This document shows positions 10,248 through 21,989 of a DNA stretch of 64,000 nucleotides, piece by piece. The notes beneath the pieces are model-generated. The model was not told the DNA's origin. It made no database searches and saw only the letters and a program-made list of their open reading frames with translations. This DNA comes from Cercis canadensis. Taxonomy: Eukaryota; Streptophyta; Magnoliopsida; Fabales; Fabaceae. Location: contig QAOA01001821.1 of NCBI GenBank assembly GCA_003255065.1, positions 146,452-210,451 on the forward strand, given 5' to 3'. How positions within the stretch are numbered: position 1 is the stretch's first letter; every line of letters begins with the position of its first letter. A program made the translations under genes and the position numbers.

Positions 10248-13221
10248 TGTCACAACGTACCCGAAGGTCGCTACGATGTGAATGACAGATTTTTTTTTAA
10301 AAAAAGATTAGTTTTCCGAAAGAAAACTTGGAGTTGCCACTAATTGTATTAAAAATCGGGGAACAATTAGAAAACTCCTTTTATTTCCAAAACTTGGTCT
10401 ACGAACCAGAGATGGTTTGGGAGTCTAATTATGTGTAAGGAAGGTGTTGGACACCCTACAACACCCGTCTAAAAGATGGTTACTTGAAATTAATTATGCA
10501 AATTAAGTTATGACCAAATTGTATTTATTTTATCCCTAAATGAAAACAAAAGAAAAATATGTGATTATTTAAATCTGGACTTAATTTGTCACCTTTGAAT
10601 GCTTACGTACTCTAATTAGGGATCAAAGTCCGCATAGTTCAAAAGACGGTTCAAAAGCTTAAAGGAAAATTTCATTTTCGAAAACCAAATTCAAAACAAA
10701 TGTTCTTTTCATTTTTTTTTCTTTGCTTTAATCGTAAAAATAAACTAAATAAATAAGCATGCAACCAATATAAATTGTGAATAATTGTAAATATGCTATG
10801 CATGAATCTAATTGAGTCATAAATCCTTCAACTTTGTTCCCACGCTTCTCGGTTTTCAAAGTGGCGCTTATCCTTATCTTGGGTGGATAGGAGAGCCACC
10901 CCTATGGGGGTAAGTCACCCCTATTCCTCCCTTGATAAGTAAGGGGCCTATGGACTACTAACGAAAGATATAAGTCTCTACTATGAATGCAAATGCATAA
11001 CCTAATTAAAATTCATGATCCAAATATAACATAAGATGGAGAGTGGCCAATACTCATTGAGTGCTTTAAGTTTCTATCCTTTCTATTTGCCAAGCTCCAA
11101 AAGTATGTGTGCTGTCCAAGATTTTCCTTCATATAAGCTCAAAGAGTGTGCATAAAAAATAAGCAAAAAATAAGTTAATCAAAACAAAATGATTCACATG
11201 CATTTGATGTGGTGAAATTATCCTAGTTCTAGCTGAAGCTATAATCAAAGCAAGGATGTTGCAAAAAACAGAGCAAACATAAGAACTTGACAACCAGCCA
11301 CTATTTTTTTTTTATTTACTGAAAAGAAGGATATGAATTATCAACAACTCAAGCATATTGATGCAAATATATATGTATAGCCTTCAAAATGGCTTTGGAA
11401 TCATGCACAAAACACTTGTGAAGCACCATGCAAATGTCAAAAATCAGAATAATAGAATTTGATGTGAATTTTATGATTTTTCTGGGCTTAATACGCGTTG
11501 AATTTGTTAACAAATCCTATACCATTTGAAAGATACATGTCTTAGCTTTCCAAAGAAATTGCATCAATTCCCTTTGTGTAACTCGATTTATGAATAAAAC
11601 AATGGCCAAAGGTCAAAAACCGAGAATGCAGAATTTTAAAGTTCAAACTTCCCTTTTTGCAAAACTTCTGGGATTAGTTGGCTTTAAATCACTCAGGTCA
11701 AATTATATAAACTGAAAGGTTCACATCACAGGTTTCCAACAAAAGTGAAATCTCAAAAAGGATGTGTATAGCTTGAGTTATGCATGAAACATCACACAAA
11801 GGTCAATGTTGTGCAGGATTTACAAATTATGCTCCAATGCATAGTATGAATAAATCATGATGTAATACATGCTCAAATAATGAATCTAAGGCACTCAATT
11901 CATGTCATAATGTCAATAGCTAAATAAAAGACATAACACTTTGGAACCAAAGCCAAATTCAAGTATAACATCACACATGCATTTTATCAAACACCTTAAA
12001 GGCACAATCAATATTCAAAATCACTTGTAAAAAGAGCCTTAAAGTCATTCTAAATCAATAAAAATACATGTGAACATGCTCCTAGGTCATATTATAATAA
12101 TCCAAGAAGCTAATTTCAACTAGAAACATGCATAATCAAGCCCCTAAGCATCCAAAAATGTAATTGCAAAATTACATACGAGTTCAAGGAGTTAAGAAGT
12201 GGAAGAAAACCATTACCCAATTGAAGCCTTCTAGTGTCAAGAATCAAAGTGGACAGCCCTTCAACCTTCAAAAATCCATGCAAACCCTTAGTTTCAAGCT
12301 TAAATTTCTCCCAATAGGTGCTGCCTTGCCTTATCCAAATTGATGGAACATGTGAAGGGGGTGAATAATGATAAAAATAAACTATGGGAAGTCAGAAAAA
12401 TGGAATGAGGACTTAGGAATCAAAAATTTAATGGAGAGTGTGGGAAAAAGATGAAGAGGGAGAGGAGATGAGAGGAGATAATCAAGAATAAAAAATGTCT
12501 TTCTTCATGAAAGTGGCTAGGGTTCTCTTTTAAATGGAGCTTAACTAAAAATGGGTTTTGGGTTTGGGTGCTCCACTTGGATTAAGATATTTGAGCTCAA
12601 AAAGAAAAATGGGCTATGCACTAATAAGTNATGGAATGAGGACTTAGGAATCAAAGATTTAATGGAGAGTGTGGGAAAAAGATGAAGAGGGAGAGGAGAT
12701 GAGAGGAGATAATCAAGAATAAAAAATGTGTTTCTTCATGAAAGTGGCTAGGGTTCTCTTTTAAATGGAGCTTAACTAAAAATGGGTTTTGGGTTTGGGT
12801 GCTCCACTTGGATTAAGATATTTGAGCTCAAAAAGAAAAATGGGCTATGCACTAATAAGTAATTAGGCTTGGACAAGTTATTTTGATGAGATTGAGACTA
12901 TTGGACTTAATACTTAGATCATACAAAGTATTGCCTCTTGAAAAAAATTTGAACTAGGATATATGCAATTGGATTAAAGCATCTCTTTTTTCTTTTTTAC
13001 TTTCTCTTTATTTTTTCACTTCACATTTTTTTTTATAAAAATAAATAGACTTCAAAGAAATAATTAAAAAAAGAAAAAAAAAGAGGANAAAAAAAAAAAA
13101 AAACTTAAATCAAGATTCCAAGTAAAAATTAAAAAGAACGAAAAAGTAAACAATTTTATACGTTTTTTGTATTCTTCAACTAAATTTAGAAATACAGCCT
13201 AGACAAAATATTGTGTCTACA
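10248..13221 (+). mobile_element. Solo LTR, probably Ty3/gypsy (Ogre/Tat-like), inside E1
   Basis: A non-coding block starting TGTCACAACG and ending TGTCTACA interrupts the E1 pol between reverse transcriptase and RNase H. The flanks are GACTA (10243-10247) and GACTG (13222-13226), a 5-bp target duplication with one mismatch. Its first 250 bp (ACCCGAAGGTCGCTACGATG and following) resemble the LTR start of large gypsy elements; assignment to Ogre/Tat is from memory and not certain. The block contains a 230-bp duplication at the N at 12630 (12400-12629 against 12631-12860) that is probably an assembly artefact, so the real LTR is nearer 2.7 kb. Another N at 13088 lies in a poly-A tract. The orientation is nominal. 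Confidence 0.75.
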
Positions 13222-13226
13222 GACTG

Positions 13227-13772
13227 TTGATTAAAAGAATCTTTAGATATCTGCTTAATACTGTAAATGTTGGTTTGTGGTTTAGCAGAACTAGTTCTTT
13301 TGAACTAGTTTCGTATACTGATTTTGACTATGCTAGCAGTTCACTTGATTGCAAAAGCACTGGTTAAGGATGTTAGTTTCTTGGAGGAGCATTGGTCTCT
13401 TGGCAATCCAAGAAGCAAAATGCAGTAGCTCAATCAATAGCTGAAGCAGAATACATGGCAGCTAGACTTTGTTGTTCACAAGTGCTATGGATGAAACAAC
13501 AATTGATTGGTTATGGTATACTTCTTGACAACATCCATTTACTATGTGATAATACAAGTGCTATTAATATTGCTAGAAATCCAGTTCAGCATTCTAGGAC
13601 CAAACATATAAACATAAATCGTCATTTTCTTAGAGATTATGTCATGAAAGGAGCTATTGAATTTTTTTTTGTTAGTACTGAAGATCAAATTGCTGATATC
13701 TTCACCAAAGCACTAGTTGAAGAAAGATTTTCTTTTCTTACACATGAACTAGGAATGATACATTGGTCTTGA
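13227..13772 (+). pseudogene. E1 pol remnant: RNase H
   Basis: Continues the E1 pol after the solo LTR. The last 126 codons are open and carry copia RNase H motifs: SWQSKKQNAVAQSIAEAEYM, LCDNTSAINIARNPV and the C-terminal DIFTKAL. They align closely with E2 at about 57040-57427. The upstream part is broken: the segment holding the TDSDYAG-like motif near 13315 is shifted and partly lost. Confidence 0.88.
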
Positions 13773-14422
13773 TTGCATTCATCCTCTTTGCATATTTCTT
13801 GTGTACATATGCATACCATTTCTTGTTTCTTTGTTTGTCTTGTTGGTTTCTTAAAGCTAGTTAATAATCATTTTATCTTGGTATGCTTCTGGCAACTTTG
13901 CATAGAAATATGAAATATTAAAAAAATATTTATTCTGCTCAAATTTCACTAAATTTGATCCTATTGTAGTTTAGGCTGCTAATTTTATTTTATTTTATTT
14001 TATCAGAACTTCATCTCATTGGGCTTTTTATTCTAAAAGTATTTCTTTTGGGCTAATTCCTTTGGCTTCTGTTTTAAAAAGATTTTTAATTTGTTTTGTG
14101 GGCTGGTTTTAAAGAATTTTGTTATGGGCCTGGATTCATTTTCAGCCCGTTTTTTTAAGTCTTTGGCCAAAACGTGTGTTTCATTAAACTGTCCCTTCTG
14201 TTCTTTGTCAAAACACCCCGTTTTGACCCTTCTGTCTTCCTCGCATTCACTTTTCTTCTTCCCTTCCCTTTTTGAATTTTTGTCCTAAAACTACTCCACT
14301 TCCCTCCTTCCTAAAATTTCTGCAAAACTCTTTCATCTACATCCTTCATCACCGATTCTAGTGGTGCCATTTTCTTTGCTCAACTATCACTTTGTGCAGC
14401 AAGATTTTTCTTACTTAAGGTC
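13773..14422 (+). other. E1 spacer between RNase H and third ORF
   Basis: Non-coding internal region of E1, T-rich, matching in position the 57,430-58,050 spacer of E2. The small open frame at 14091-14288 has no recognisable domain. Confidence 0.6.
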
Positions 14423-16174
14423 ATGGAAAGGAGAAGAGCAAGCCAACGATTGATGGATAAATCCAAAGGTAAAGTTAGAGCTTGGAGTTCTCATGAAGAT
14501 CCCACTGTCATTCCGGATCCTTCATCTTCTTTTGATGAATCACCAGAGCTTAACTCTCTAATCCAACGTTCAAGAAGCATTGCTGCTGGGAAATCTAAGG
14601 AAAAAGGTAAACTATCAATCCCTCTTCCAAAGCTCAAATTCAAGGGTTTCCCTTTCCCGTCCATTAATGTACAAATTCTTGAAAAATTGGTCCATCTATT
14701 GCTTCTTGAAGCACCTCATCCATCTCACCATACCTCTCCATTGTGCTCTCCACCTTTGTCCCCCATTCTCTAATCTCCACTTACTTCTCTTGTTATGCCT
14801 TCCTCTCCTAATACTTCATCCTTATTTGATTCTGAAAAATCAGATAGTTCAAAACCCATTTCTTTTGCTCCTGCATAAGAACATGAGTCTCAGCCCTCCT
14901 CTGTCACTAAACCAAAACCTGAGATTGAGTCTCCATCTGCCCTAAAACCTGAAACAGACCCAAAAATTGAAAATGTCTAAGAACATAGAACTGGAACTCA
15001 GTCTATGCCAGCCTTTTCATCTGTTCCTTCTGGTTTTTCAAATAAATTCAAATTGAAGGCTCGCAAAACAGCATATTCTCCAAGGGTCAAGACATAGCCT
15101 AAAAGGAAATATGTTTTTGTTTATTTGATAATGTTGCTACTGAGAAAAGGTTCAACAGTCTGTATGCTAGCAGATCAATAGCTCCTGGCTGTCTCATCTC
15201 ATGGGAATCACTAAGGCTATTCAAGAGATTTTTGCCAATATGGAATGGTCTGCATTGCTTAAACTCAGTGAACTTGTGTATTCCAAGGTAATTCGTCTAT
15301 TCTATGCTTAGTTGCAATCCTTACAAGGTTCTGAAACTAGTTTAATTTGTCTGAAATCTTATGTGGCTGAAGTTGAAATTGTTTTAACTGAGAGGGTATT
15401 GGCTAATATGCTAAAACTTTCTCTTAAAGGAGATACTAGATATGTGCAAAAGGTCTTGTCTTTTGATATGATGATGCAATGACATCCATTTGTGATTTTC
15501 CTGAAGTTAGAGGCCAAGGCAGACCTTTATCAATTCACTGTTTTGATTCTATTACTAGAACCTTAGCTAGGTTTGTGACCACTCAGTTATAACCTCGGGC
15601 TGGTAGTCATAGTGACTTTTCTACACCAGATTTGTATTTGTTATATCACTTAAAGCACTAACTGCTTCTGAACTTGCCAAGACTGATTTTGAACACAAAG
15701 GCTTCAACTGTTAAGGGAGCTAAGGCTAAAACTACTATGCCTTATGGCATGCTGGTTGTTAAAATTTGCAAGTTCTTCAAAGTAGACTTGTCCCAGTTCT
15801 CTGTAGATCATTTTCCTCCTAAACTAGTTCTTAAACAAGTTCTTCCTGCATCTAAACCAGTTGAAGATCCATTTGAAAGTTCTAAGTTTGCTCAAACAAA
15901 GAGGCTTGCCCCAACACCAACTAGTTTTTCCAAACCTTCCATGAAACAGAAAGCTCAAGCCAAACCAATTCCTCCTTCCAAACAGGTTAATCATGTGGAA
16001 TGGATTGCTTTTGTCAAGCTTGAAGAATTGGCCAATCAAATTGGAAGGCGGCTTAACTACTTCCAAACTTTTTCTTTTGAATGCTCTGCTTGCTTGGCTG
16101 CAGTTGAGAAAGAATTGGCTATCACTAAGGCAGATTTGCCAACTCTTAAATCTTCTCAGCCTTCTACCTCTTAG
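14423..16174 (+). pseudogene. E1 envelope-like third ORF, broken
   Basis: It starts MERRRASQRLMDKSKGKVRA, close to the E2 protein start at 58053. The frame is lost after about 116 codons and scattered stops follow. The C-terminal 166 codons (15674-16174) are open and match the end of the E2 protein (LPRLILNTKAS..., PYGMLVVKICKFFKVDLS). Such ORFs in Sireviruses are called envelope-like; the C-terminal part resembles the putative plant transposon protein domain. Function is unknown. Confidence 0.75.
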
Positions 16175-16430
16175 GACCTAATTCTTGATTTTTTCTGTCA
16201 AGATTTCAGTTGCATATGTAGACTTTTGATAATTACTCAGCTTTAGATTTTATTTATCATGTTGCATATCATGCATTGTGCATTGGTCCTAGGTTGACTG
16301 TTTTGGTGATCAAACAATATCTTATGAACCTCTTTCAAGTATATTTTTTTTATGTTTGTTTTGTTGTTGATATATTTGTTCTTTACTGTTTTTTTTCTGA
16401 TTCCTCTCCCTTGTCTTTTTGATAATGACA

Positions 16431-16634
16431 AATGGGGAGAAACCTAAGATATTCTGGTTGAAATGTTATTACTATTATTACTTGTTGTGTTTATCTTAGT
16501 TGGAAAACTCCATTCTCTTAAAACTTCTTTTGAAAAATTGCTTTAAGAATTAGTTTCAGAACTAGTTTTGAAGTATGCTCATATTCAGGGGGAGATTTTC
16601 CGTAGTCATTTGTCATCATAAAAAAAGGGGAGAT
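16431..16634 (+). promoter_or_regulatory. E1 polypurine tracts (three copies)
   Basis: Three purine motifs precede the 3' LTR: AATGGGGAGA at 16431, CAGGGGGAGATTT at 16587, and AAAAAAGGGGAGATT directly against the LTR at 16621-16634. The last is the expected primer for plus-strand synthesis. Repeated tract-like motifs at this place are a known Sirevirus trait, and E2 has the same three. Confidence 0.75.
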
Positions 16635-17213
16635 TGTTAGCTCCACAATTCTCTAATCCTATTTTGATGATAACAAATGACTTTAATTCTTCTAATTTGT
16701 GTTTTGGCTTAGTCTTCTACTTGGAATAGGTTAGCAAGGAAAGTAGAGAACTTGTTCTTCCTTTATGTAAGAACAAGTTCTTAAACTAGTTAACTCATTC
16801 TTCTGAAGTCATTTAATCAATGATGTTGACATGGATCTATGCGGCGAATACTTTGGAATGTGTTAGCCTATTTTGTGCATGTCAGAGGGTCACCTCAGCT
16901 TGTGAAGAAAGCTTTCTCTTATTAGGAGCTGGTGTAGATCCACTTTTCAAGGGAAGTTAGTAAAAAGCATCTCTTTTGTCACTACAAGACAAAATAAATG
17001 GTTAGTGGAATTTACTTTTATCTTAGCATGACATCTGTCCACAAAATCAAGGATTGTCATTGCTTTTCAGTGCTGGTGGTTTTACTTCAAGAGAGTGTTT
17101 TCAAATATTTAGAAGAAAGAGCTAGTGTGAGGGAGTGAGAGTAGTTCTTCTCCTTCAAAATTTTCAGTACTTGGTTTCTCCTTCCTCATGTACTCTTCTT
17201 TGTAAAAATCTTC

Positions 17214-17249
<36 letters not shown>

Positions 17250-17779
17250 TTAATGGAGATTGACTTTTATTTGAGTGTTTTATATTACAGATTTCAGTAG
17301 GAAATCAGTGAATTGCTTCTAGTTATGATGCTAGAAGGAGAAAGTTCTTGGTGTGCTTTGGAGAGAAACCATGGATATAAAAGCTTGGAGAAGCTTGGAC
17401 AAATTAAACTTGATCTAGTGGAACCCCAAGTATTGGGAGAACTAAATGTAAGCCTTAGTGCTGAACCACTATAAATTCGTGGCTAAGATTCTCTTGACTC
17501 TTATCTTCTATTCTTGATTTCATATGTTTATTGAATTTCAGTTTTGATTGTGATCAATTAGTGTAATTTTTTTTGGATTGCTCTATTTGTGCTATTCTTT
17601 GTTAAACTGGATTTGAGTTTATTGTGTTCATTTATTTTGTTCTAGAACTAGTTCATATATTCCAGAACTAGTTCTCGTGCTGTTTAGATCTTAAAACAAA
17701 TTCTGTTTAAGATGAAATTAGCTTAAAATTTTTGAAAACTCCTATTCACCCCCTCTAGGAGTATTTCTTGTAACTCTCA
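16635..17779 (+). repeat. E1 3' LTR
   Basis: About 1,145 bp, TG...CA, followed by the target duplication ACTTA. It contains a (GA)n run at 17217-17246. It shares blocks with the E2 LTRs (TTTTGATGATAACAA near the start and the CACCCCCTCTAGGA end), so E1 and E2 are related families. Confidence 0.9.
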
Positions 17780-17784
17780 ACTTA

Positions 17785-18094
17785 GTCTTCTTAAGAGGGT
17801 TAAGAAATGCTAAGTACCGGCGCAATAGCGTTGGAGTTTGTCCATTGTCAATATTTGTAAAATTACCCCCATTAAGCATTAAGCAATATTTGATGAACAT
17901 TATACTTACTAAACATGATGGTTCAAGAAAGTGAGAATTTCTTGGTCACACCACCAGCATTTTCACCCTCACCACCAGCATTGTCATCCTCGTCACTATC
18001 ACTATCATGAACATCAAAACCTTCATCAACCACATTGAGGTTCAATATTTGTGCGGCTATCATTAGAGCCCATAGCCTTCTCATCCTCAGTGAT
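17785..18094 (-). pseudogene. Unidentified decayed coding-like segment, left part
   Basis: On the - strand an acidic, Gly/Asn-rich stretch is readable (DSDSDEDDNAGGEGENAGG). A similar stretch (EGEGDNAGGEG) lies at about 18935-18970 on the same strand, on the other side of the MITE at 18103. I do not recognise the protein; it could be a decayed transposon-related or host gene. Confidence 0.3.
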
Positions 18095-18102
18095 CTTACA
18101 GA

Positions 18103-18639
18103 TAGAGGTGTCAAAATGGGTTGGGCCCGTTGGGTTGGCCCACCCCGCCATGCAAAAGGGTTGGGTTGGGTTAAGGTTTTGTTGGCCCGTTTGGAAGCGG
18201 GTTTCTGAGCCCGCCCCGTTTGGGTTGTGGGTTGGTGGCGGGGTGGGTTGGGGCGGGCTGGCCCGCCAGTCAATTTTTTTTTTATTTTTTTTTTAATTTC
18301 TAATCTTTATTATAAAATTATGTTGTCATGTTAGTATTAATCTTCTTGGACTTGTTTTTTAATGATTGTTTATTACTTTGTTAGACTATTTAATTAATTT
18401 TGGTCCCCTTAAATAATTTGAATTACGTGATGGAAAATTATTTATCATTGATTTAGTGTTTGACATTGATTTAAATTGTTATTAGTCACTAATTTGCTGT
18501 TTTTTTTTGGCGGACTGGCCCGCCTAACCCACAATCCACAGTGTGTTGGGTTGGGTTAAGGTTTTCTCAGCCCGCCCCGCCCCCGTTTGGGAAGCGAGTT
18601 GAGGCGGGGCGGGGCGGACTGGCCCGTTTGACAGCTCTA
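18103..18639. mobile_element. hAT-type MITE with GC-rich GGGTTGGG interior
   Basis: A 537-bp element with ends TAGAGGTGTCAAA and, inverted, TAGAGCTGTCAAA, flanked by a perfect 8-bp duplication CTTACAGA at 18095-18102 and 18640-18647. Inner terminal sequence is rich in GGGTTGGG/GGCCCGCC and can pair with the other end; the centre is AT-rich. It has no transposase. The TAGAG terminus and the 8-bp duplication fit the hAT superfamily. Confidence 0.9.
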
Positions 18640-18647
18640 CTTACAGA

Positions 18648-19061
18648 TCATGTCGTCCTTGAACAACATCTGCGACTATTAAGTCAGTAAACCTTGATAT
18701 TCTGATGGAATTTGTTCCATCCATTTGCTGGTCTATAACATTCTCGAGAAATAATCATCTCTCTACATCACACTCATTTACGAGTTCATCATACTCATTA
18801 GGAAAGTCTCCCGTACAAACTGCATCCCATATTACTTGTAAATTTCTCCCCTATCTCAATTCAGCGTAAGATGAGCTCCATTGCTATATTAGATGTCTTT
18901 GCCAGAGAAGCTCTAGCTATCGCATCGTCGTGGCTACCTTCACCACCAGCATTGTCTCCCTCACCCTCAGCTTGGTCACACCAAATGTGAGAGTGCAGAA
19001 AATATAATATTTCTCTTGATGTATGAATTTTCACAAACAAATAATTCGTAAAAAAATTCAT
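18648..19061 (-). pseudogene. Unidentified decayed coding-like segment, right part
   Basis: A continuation on the - strand of the segment interrupted by the MITE. Readable pieces include SHDDAIARASLAKTSNIAME (near 18890-18950) and, in a shifted frame, AVCTGDFPNEYDELVNECDV (near 18760-18830). Stops and shifts break it. I do not recognise the family, so no function is proposed. Confidence 0.35.
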
Positions 19062-20261
19062 AGAACATGATATCCAACTATATGTATGAATATTCTAAAA
19101 TTTTACAATAGAATAATTTAATATAATCAAATCACAAAAAATTTATTGATATATAAATTAGGGAGGGTGGAAAATATAGTGTAGGGGTATGTTTGGTCGG
19201 GGGAGTAAAAGGAGCAAAATTTATTTTGTTTTAAATATGTCTAGTTAAAAAAATAGCATGCTCTTAGTCATAAAACTAGTATTCTCATATCTTTTCTTAG
19301 TTTGATTGCAAATGCAATCACTATTTATCTTAAGGTAAAAAAAAAAAAAAATTAATTAAAAGAAACTATATAGAAGAGTACTAGAGACAAAAATATTTTA
19401 GACCTCCTTCATCAATCCCTTTTCTTCTCAAACTCTCATTTCTTCTTTGTCTCTTCATCTCATATTACTAAACATACCAAATATAATTAAAGAGTAATAT
19501 TTATACTCATTGTTACTTCTTAAAAAAAAAAAAGTAAATAAGACTCCTTTAATGTTGACCTCTTTTGCCACCTTTTTCCTTTTTGGGTACCCTTTTATTG
19601 CCTATCACATATCCTAAGAAGTAGCTCAAAATGAGCCTTTATTGGGGCCAGTCTCCTAGTCCAAGCCCACAACTGGGCTTTGTACTGAGTCCCTAACTAA
19701 CTACTTCTCTACCCGATCGAAAACGGGTTCTGGTGACTCTGCTTGCAACCTGAACCCATTTCTCTCTGTTTCAACATTATTGTTGATGATTATAGCATGG
19801 TCTTCAAGAGATAAGGCTATACACTAAAGTATTTACCTGAAAAAAATTGCAATTTCAAGGTGTTTTATGTGCCCGAATCAGCCAAAAAATTCCACAAGAT
19901 TAACATATATAAAAGTACAAGCTACAACACTATATCAACCTACATTTTGCCAGTCGTAAAATTATAACACTGCTTCTTTGATGCTGGATTTTACAAGAGT
20001 ATTGGAGAGAGAGAATGAGAAAACAGAATCTTAAATTCTTTTTCCACAAAAAAAGAAGAAGATTACGTCATAGTTCTGGAGAGGTTCTATGTGTTAGAAG
20101 TTCTCATAGTTCTTCACTAGCAACTTCTATTGCCTCTCCCGAATGAGAGAAGACGAGGATGGGAGTGGGTTCTGTTCACCGCTACGGGTTTAATTGCTTA
20201 GCTGAAAAATAATGGTTGACAAAGGGAAAGCCTTTTTTTTCTTTTTCTTTTTCTTTTTTTT
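19062..20261. other. Intergenic, no supported gene
   Basis: AT-rich. A weak pair of inverted ends (GGTATGTTTGGT at about 19189; its near-inverse at about 19470-19482) could mark an old MITE, but I see no target duplication. No open frame with a domain. Confidence 0.45.
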
Positions 20262-20535
20262 ACTTTAGTTAAGATTTTAGTTTCGAATACAAAACTAAAG
20301 TTCACTTTAATATCACTTGGCCAAAAGTCTAGTCAAACGTATTTTTTNTTTTTTTTTATTTTACTTTAGTTAAGATTTTAGTTTCGAATACAAAACTAAA
20401 GTTCACTTTAATATCACTTCGCCAAAAGTCTAGTCAAACGTATTTTTTTTCTTTTGGTACTTTAGTTAAGATTTTAGTTTTGAACACGAAACTAAAGTTC
20501 ACCTTAATATCACTTAGTCAAAAGCCTAGTCTAAC
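20262..20535. repeat. Three tandem copies of a ~100-bp unit
   Basis: Units start with ACTTTAGTTAAGATTTTAGT at 20262, 20363 and 20459. Units 1 and 2 are nearly identical and are separated by the N at 20348, so one may be an assembly duplicate; unit 3 is more divergent and is therefore a genuine copy. Read on the - strand the unit has a weak resemblance to tRNA promoter boxes (GTATTCGAAAC), so it may derive from a SINE; that is only a guess. Confidence 0.7.
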
Positions 20536-20538
20536 TAA

Positions 20539-20869
20539 GTTTGGATGGGAGGAGAAAATAGGAGGAAAGAAAAGAGAGAGGATAGAAAATAAAGATTTTT
20601 TTTTTTAATGTTTGTATGGGTGAAAATTAAAAAAAAATAGAGAGAAAATAACTTTTAAAATTTTAATAAAAAATAAAATTACACCTATATATTTATAAAA
20701 AAAAAAAATTGAAACTAGTGTTATTAATAGAGGCAAAATGATTTAATTCCCTTTTTGAGTTCTTTTATTGCATTTTCTCTCCATGAATCAAGAGAAAATC
20801 TTTAGTGTACCTGCATCAACTTTTTGTACAAACTTTCTTTTCCTCCCATTTTCTTTCTTACAACCAAAC
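20539..20869. mobile_element. MITE candidate (GTTTGG ends)
   Basis: Inverted ends GTTTGGATGGGAGGAGAAAA at 20539 and, at 20869 inverted, GTTTGGTTGTAAGAAAGAAA are followed by similar purine-rich arms. The length is 331 bp with no coding capacity. A target duplication is not clear (TAA on the left, AAT on the right), so the superfamily is left open. Confidence 0.5.
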
Positions 20870-21981
20870 AATAAAAATGACAAAATGGTTCAATTGCCTG
20901 GCTTGATAATAGGGGTTAGTCCTCTGTTTTTCATCTTTCCTTGGTAATTACCACTGAATAAATATATAGTTTATATTACTTTGTTTCATCTAAGAACCAC
21001 ATTTAAATTTTGATAAAATTTAATTTTTTTTCTAATTAAATAGCATTACTCATTCAAATTACCATTAGGCCTCCTCCAAGGAAATATAATATCCAAGTAG
21101 CATTACTTATCTTGTTCTTGGATTCAATTACCTTACCTACTAATATATTTACCAATAAAGTAGTTGTTCCACATAAAATCATTTGTGAGGTGTCTTGTTT
21201 TTGGGTTGAATATGTTGGCAATATCTGAAGGGAGCTTTCAAACTAACTTGAGCATTCAAAATTCAATATAAGATAATCTTATACATAGACACACAATACA
21301 ATTGGTTTAAAGATCTTTTAAAAAGATTGAGGTCATATGTTTAAATCTTCATTCTTCTATATTATCCGCAAGAAAATTTAGCTCTATTTATTTAATGGCA
21401 AACAAAGAAAAAAGAAGGGGGGAGAGGGGGGATCTTGTACAATCTGATGTAATGCATCAAGGCAAATCAAAATATGGCACGGATTGTTATAACTGAAATT
21501 AATTATTGCAGTTCTTTTTAACAAAATGAAATTCACTTTGAATCCTTCGATTATAAACCTTACGAGTGAGTGGTGATAAAAGGAGAAAGTATCAATTTCT
21601 TTATCGTGGAAAATCATGGATTTCTACCAGTATTACAATGACCACAAAACTCATGCATTATCGTTTTCCAACTGCAGAAGATCTGTGTATAGATATTATA
21701 TGGTTTAAGCAACATCTTGGTCGAAGGTATAGTCAATTTCTTCTGTTGTCGGCCGACAAACATTTGCAGGCCTTGTTTATTCAATCTTGCCTTGTTGCAA
21801 CTTGCACAGTAAAGTCAAATTTTGGTAGCTAGCCCCTGTTTCTGTTAGAAGTGCAGCTTCACTTATTAATAAAGTATCAATGGCTAATTTACCAAAAAAA
21901 ACAAAAAAAGAAACAAAGAAAAAGAGAGTATAAATGGCTAATCAAGCATCAACCTTTCCAAAAATTCATGGCCTATACACT
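20870..21981. other. Intergenic, no supported gene
   Basis: AT-rich. An open frame of 88 codons at 21566-21832 (+) shows no motif and is not called. Confidence 0.5.
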
Positions 21982-21989
21982 ACCACATT

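Larger units (their letters stand above)
8619..17779 (+). mobile_element. E1: Sirevirus-type Ty1/copia retrotransposon, deleted and interrupted
   Basis: The element starts TGTTAGCTCC and ends ...CTCTCA, with a perfect 5-bp target duplication ACTTA at 8614-8618 and 17780-17784. The order of remains is partial 5' LTR, integrase C-terminus, reverse transcriptase, RNase H, an envelope-like third ORF, repeated polypurine motifs and a full 3' LTR. That order, with an extra ORF after pol, is typical of the Sirevirus (SIRE/Maximus) lineage. A large internal deletion removed the rest of the 5' LTR, the primer-binding site, gag, protease and most of integrase. A separate solo LTR (10248-13221) interrupts pol. 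The element cannot encode its own movement. Confidence 0.92.

Noticed and set aside
17923-18273. 116-codon Pro-rich open frame (-)
   Set aside because: Its N-terminal two thirds is a translation of the GC-rich hAT-type MITE, not a protein.
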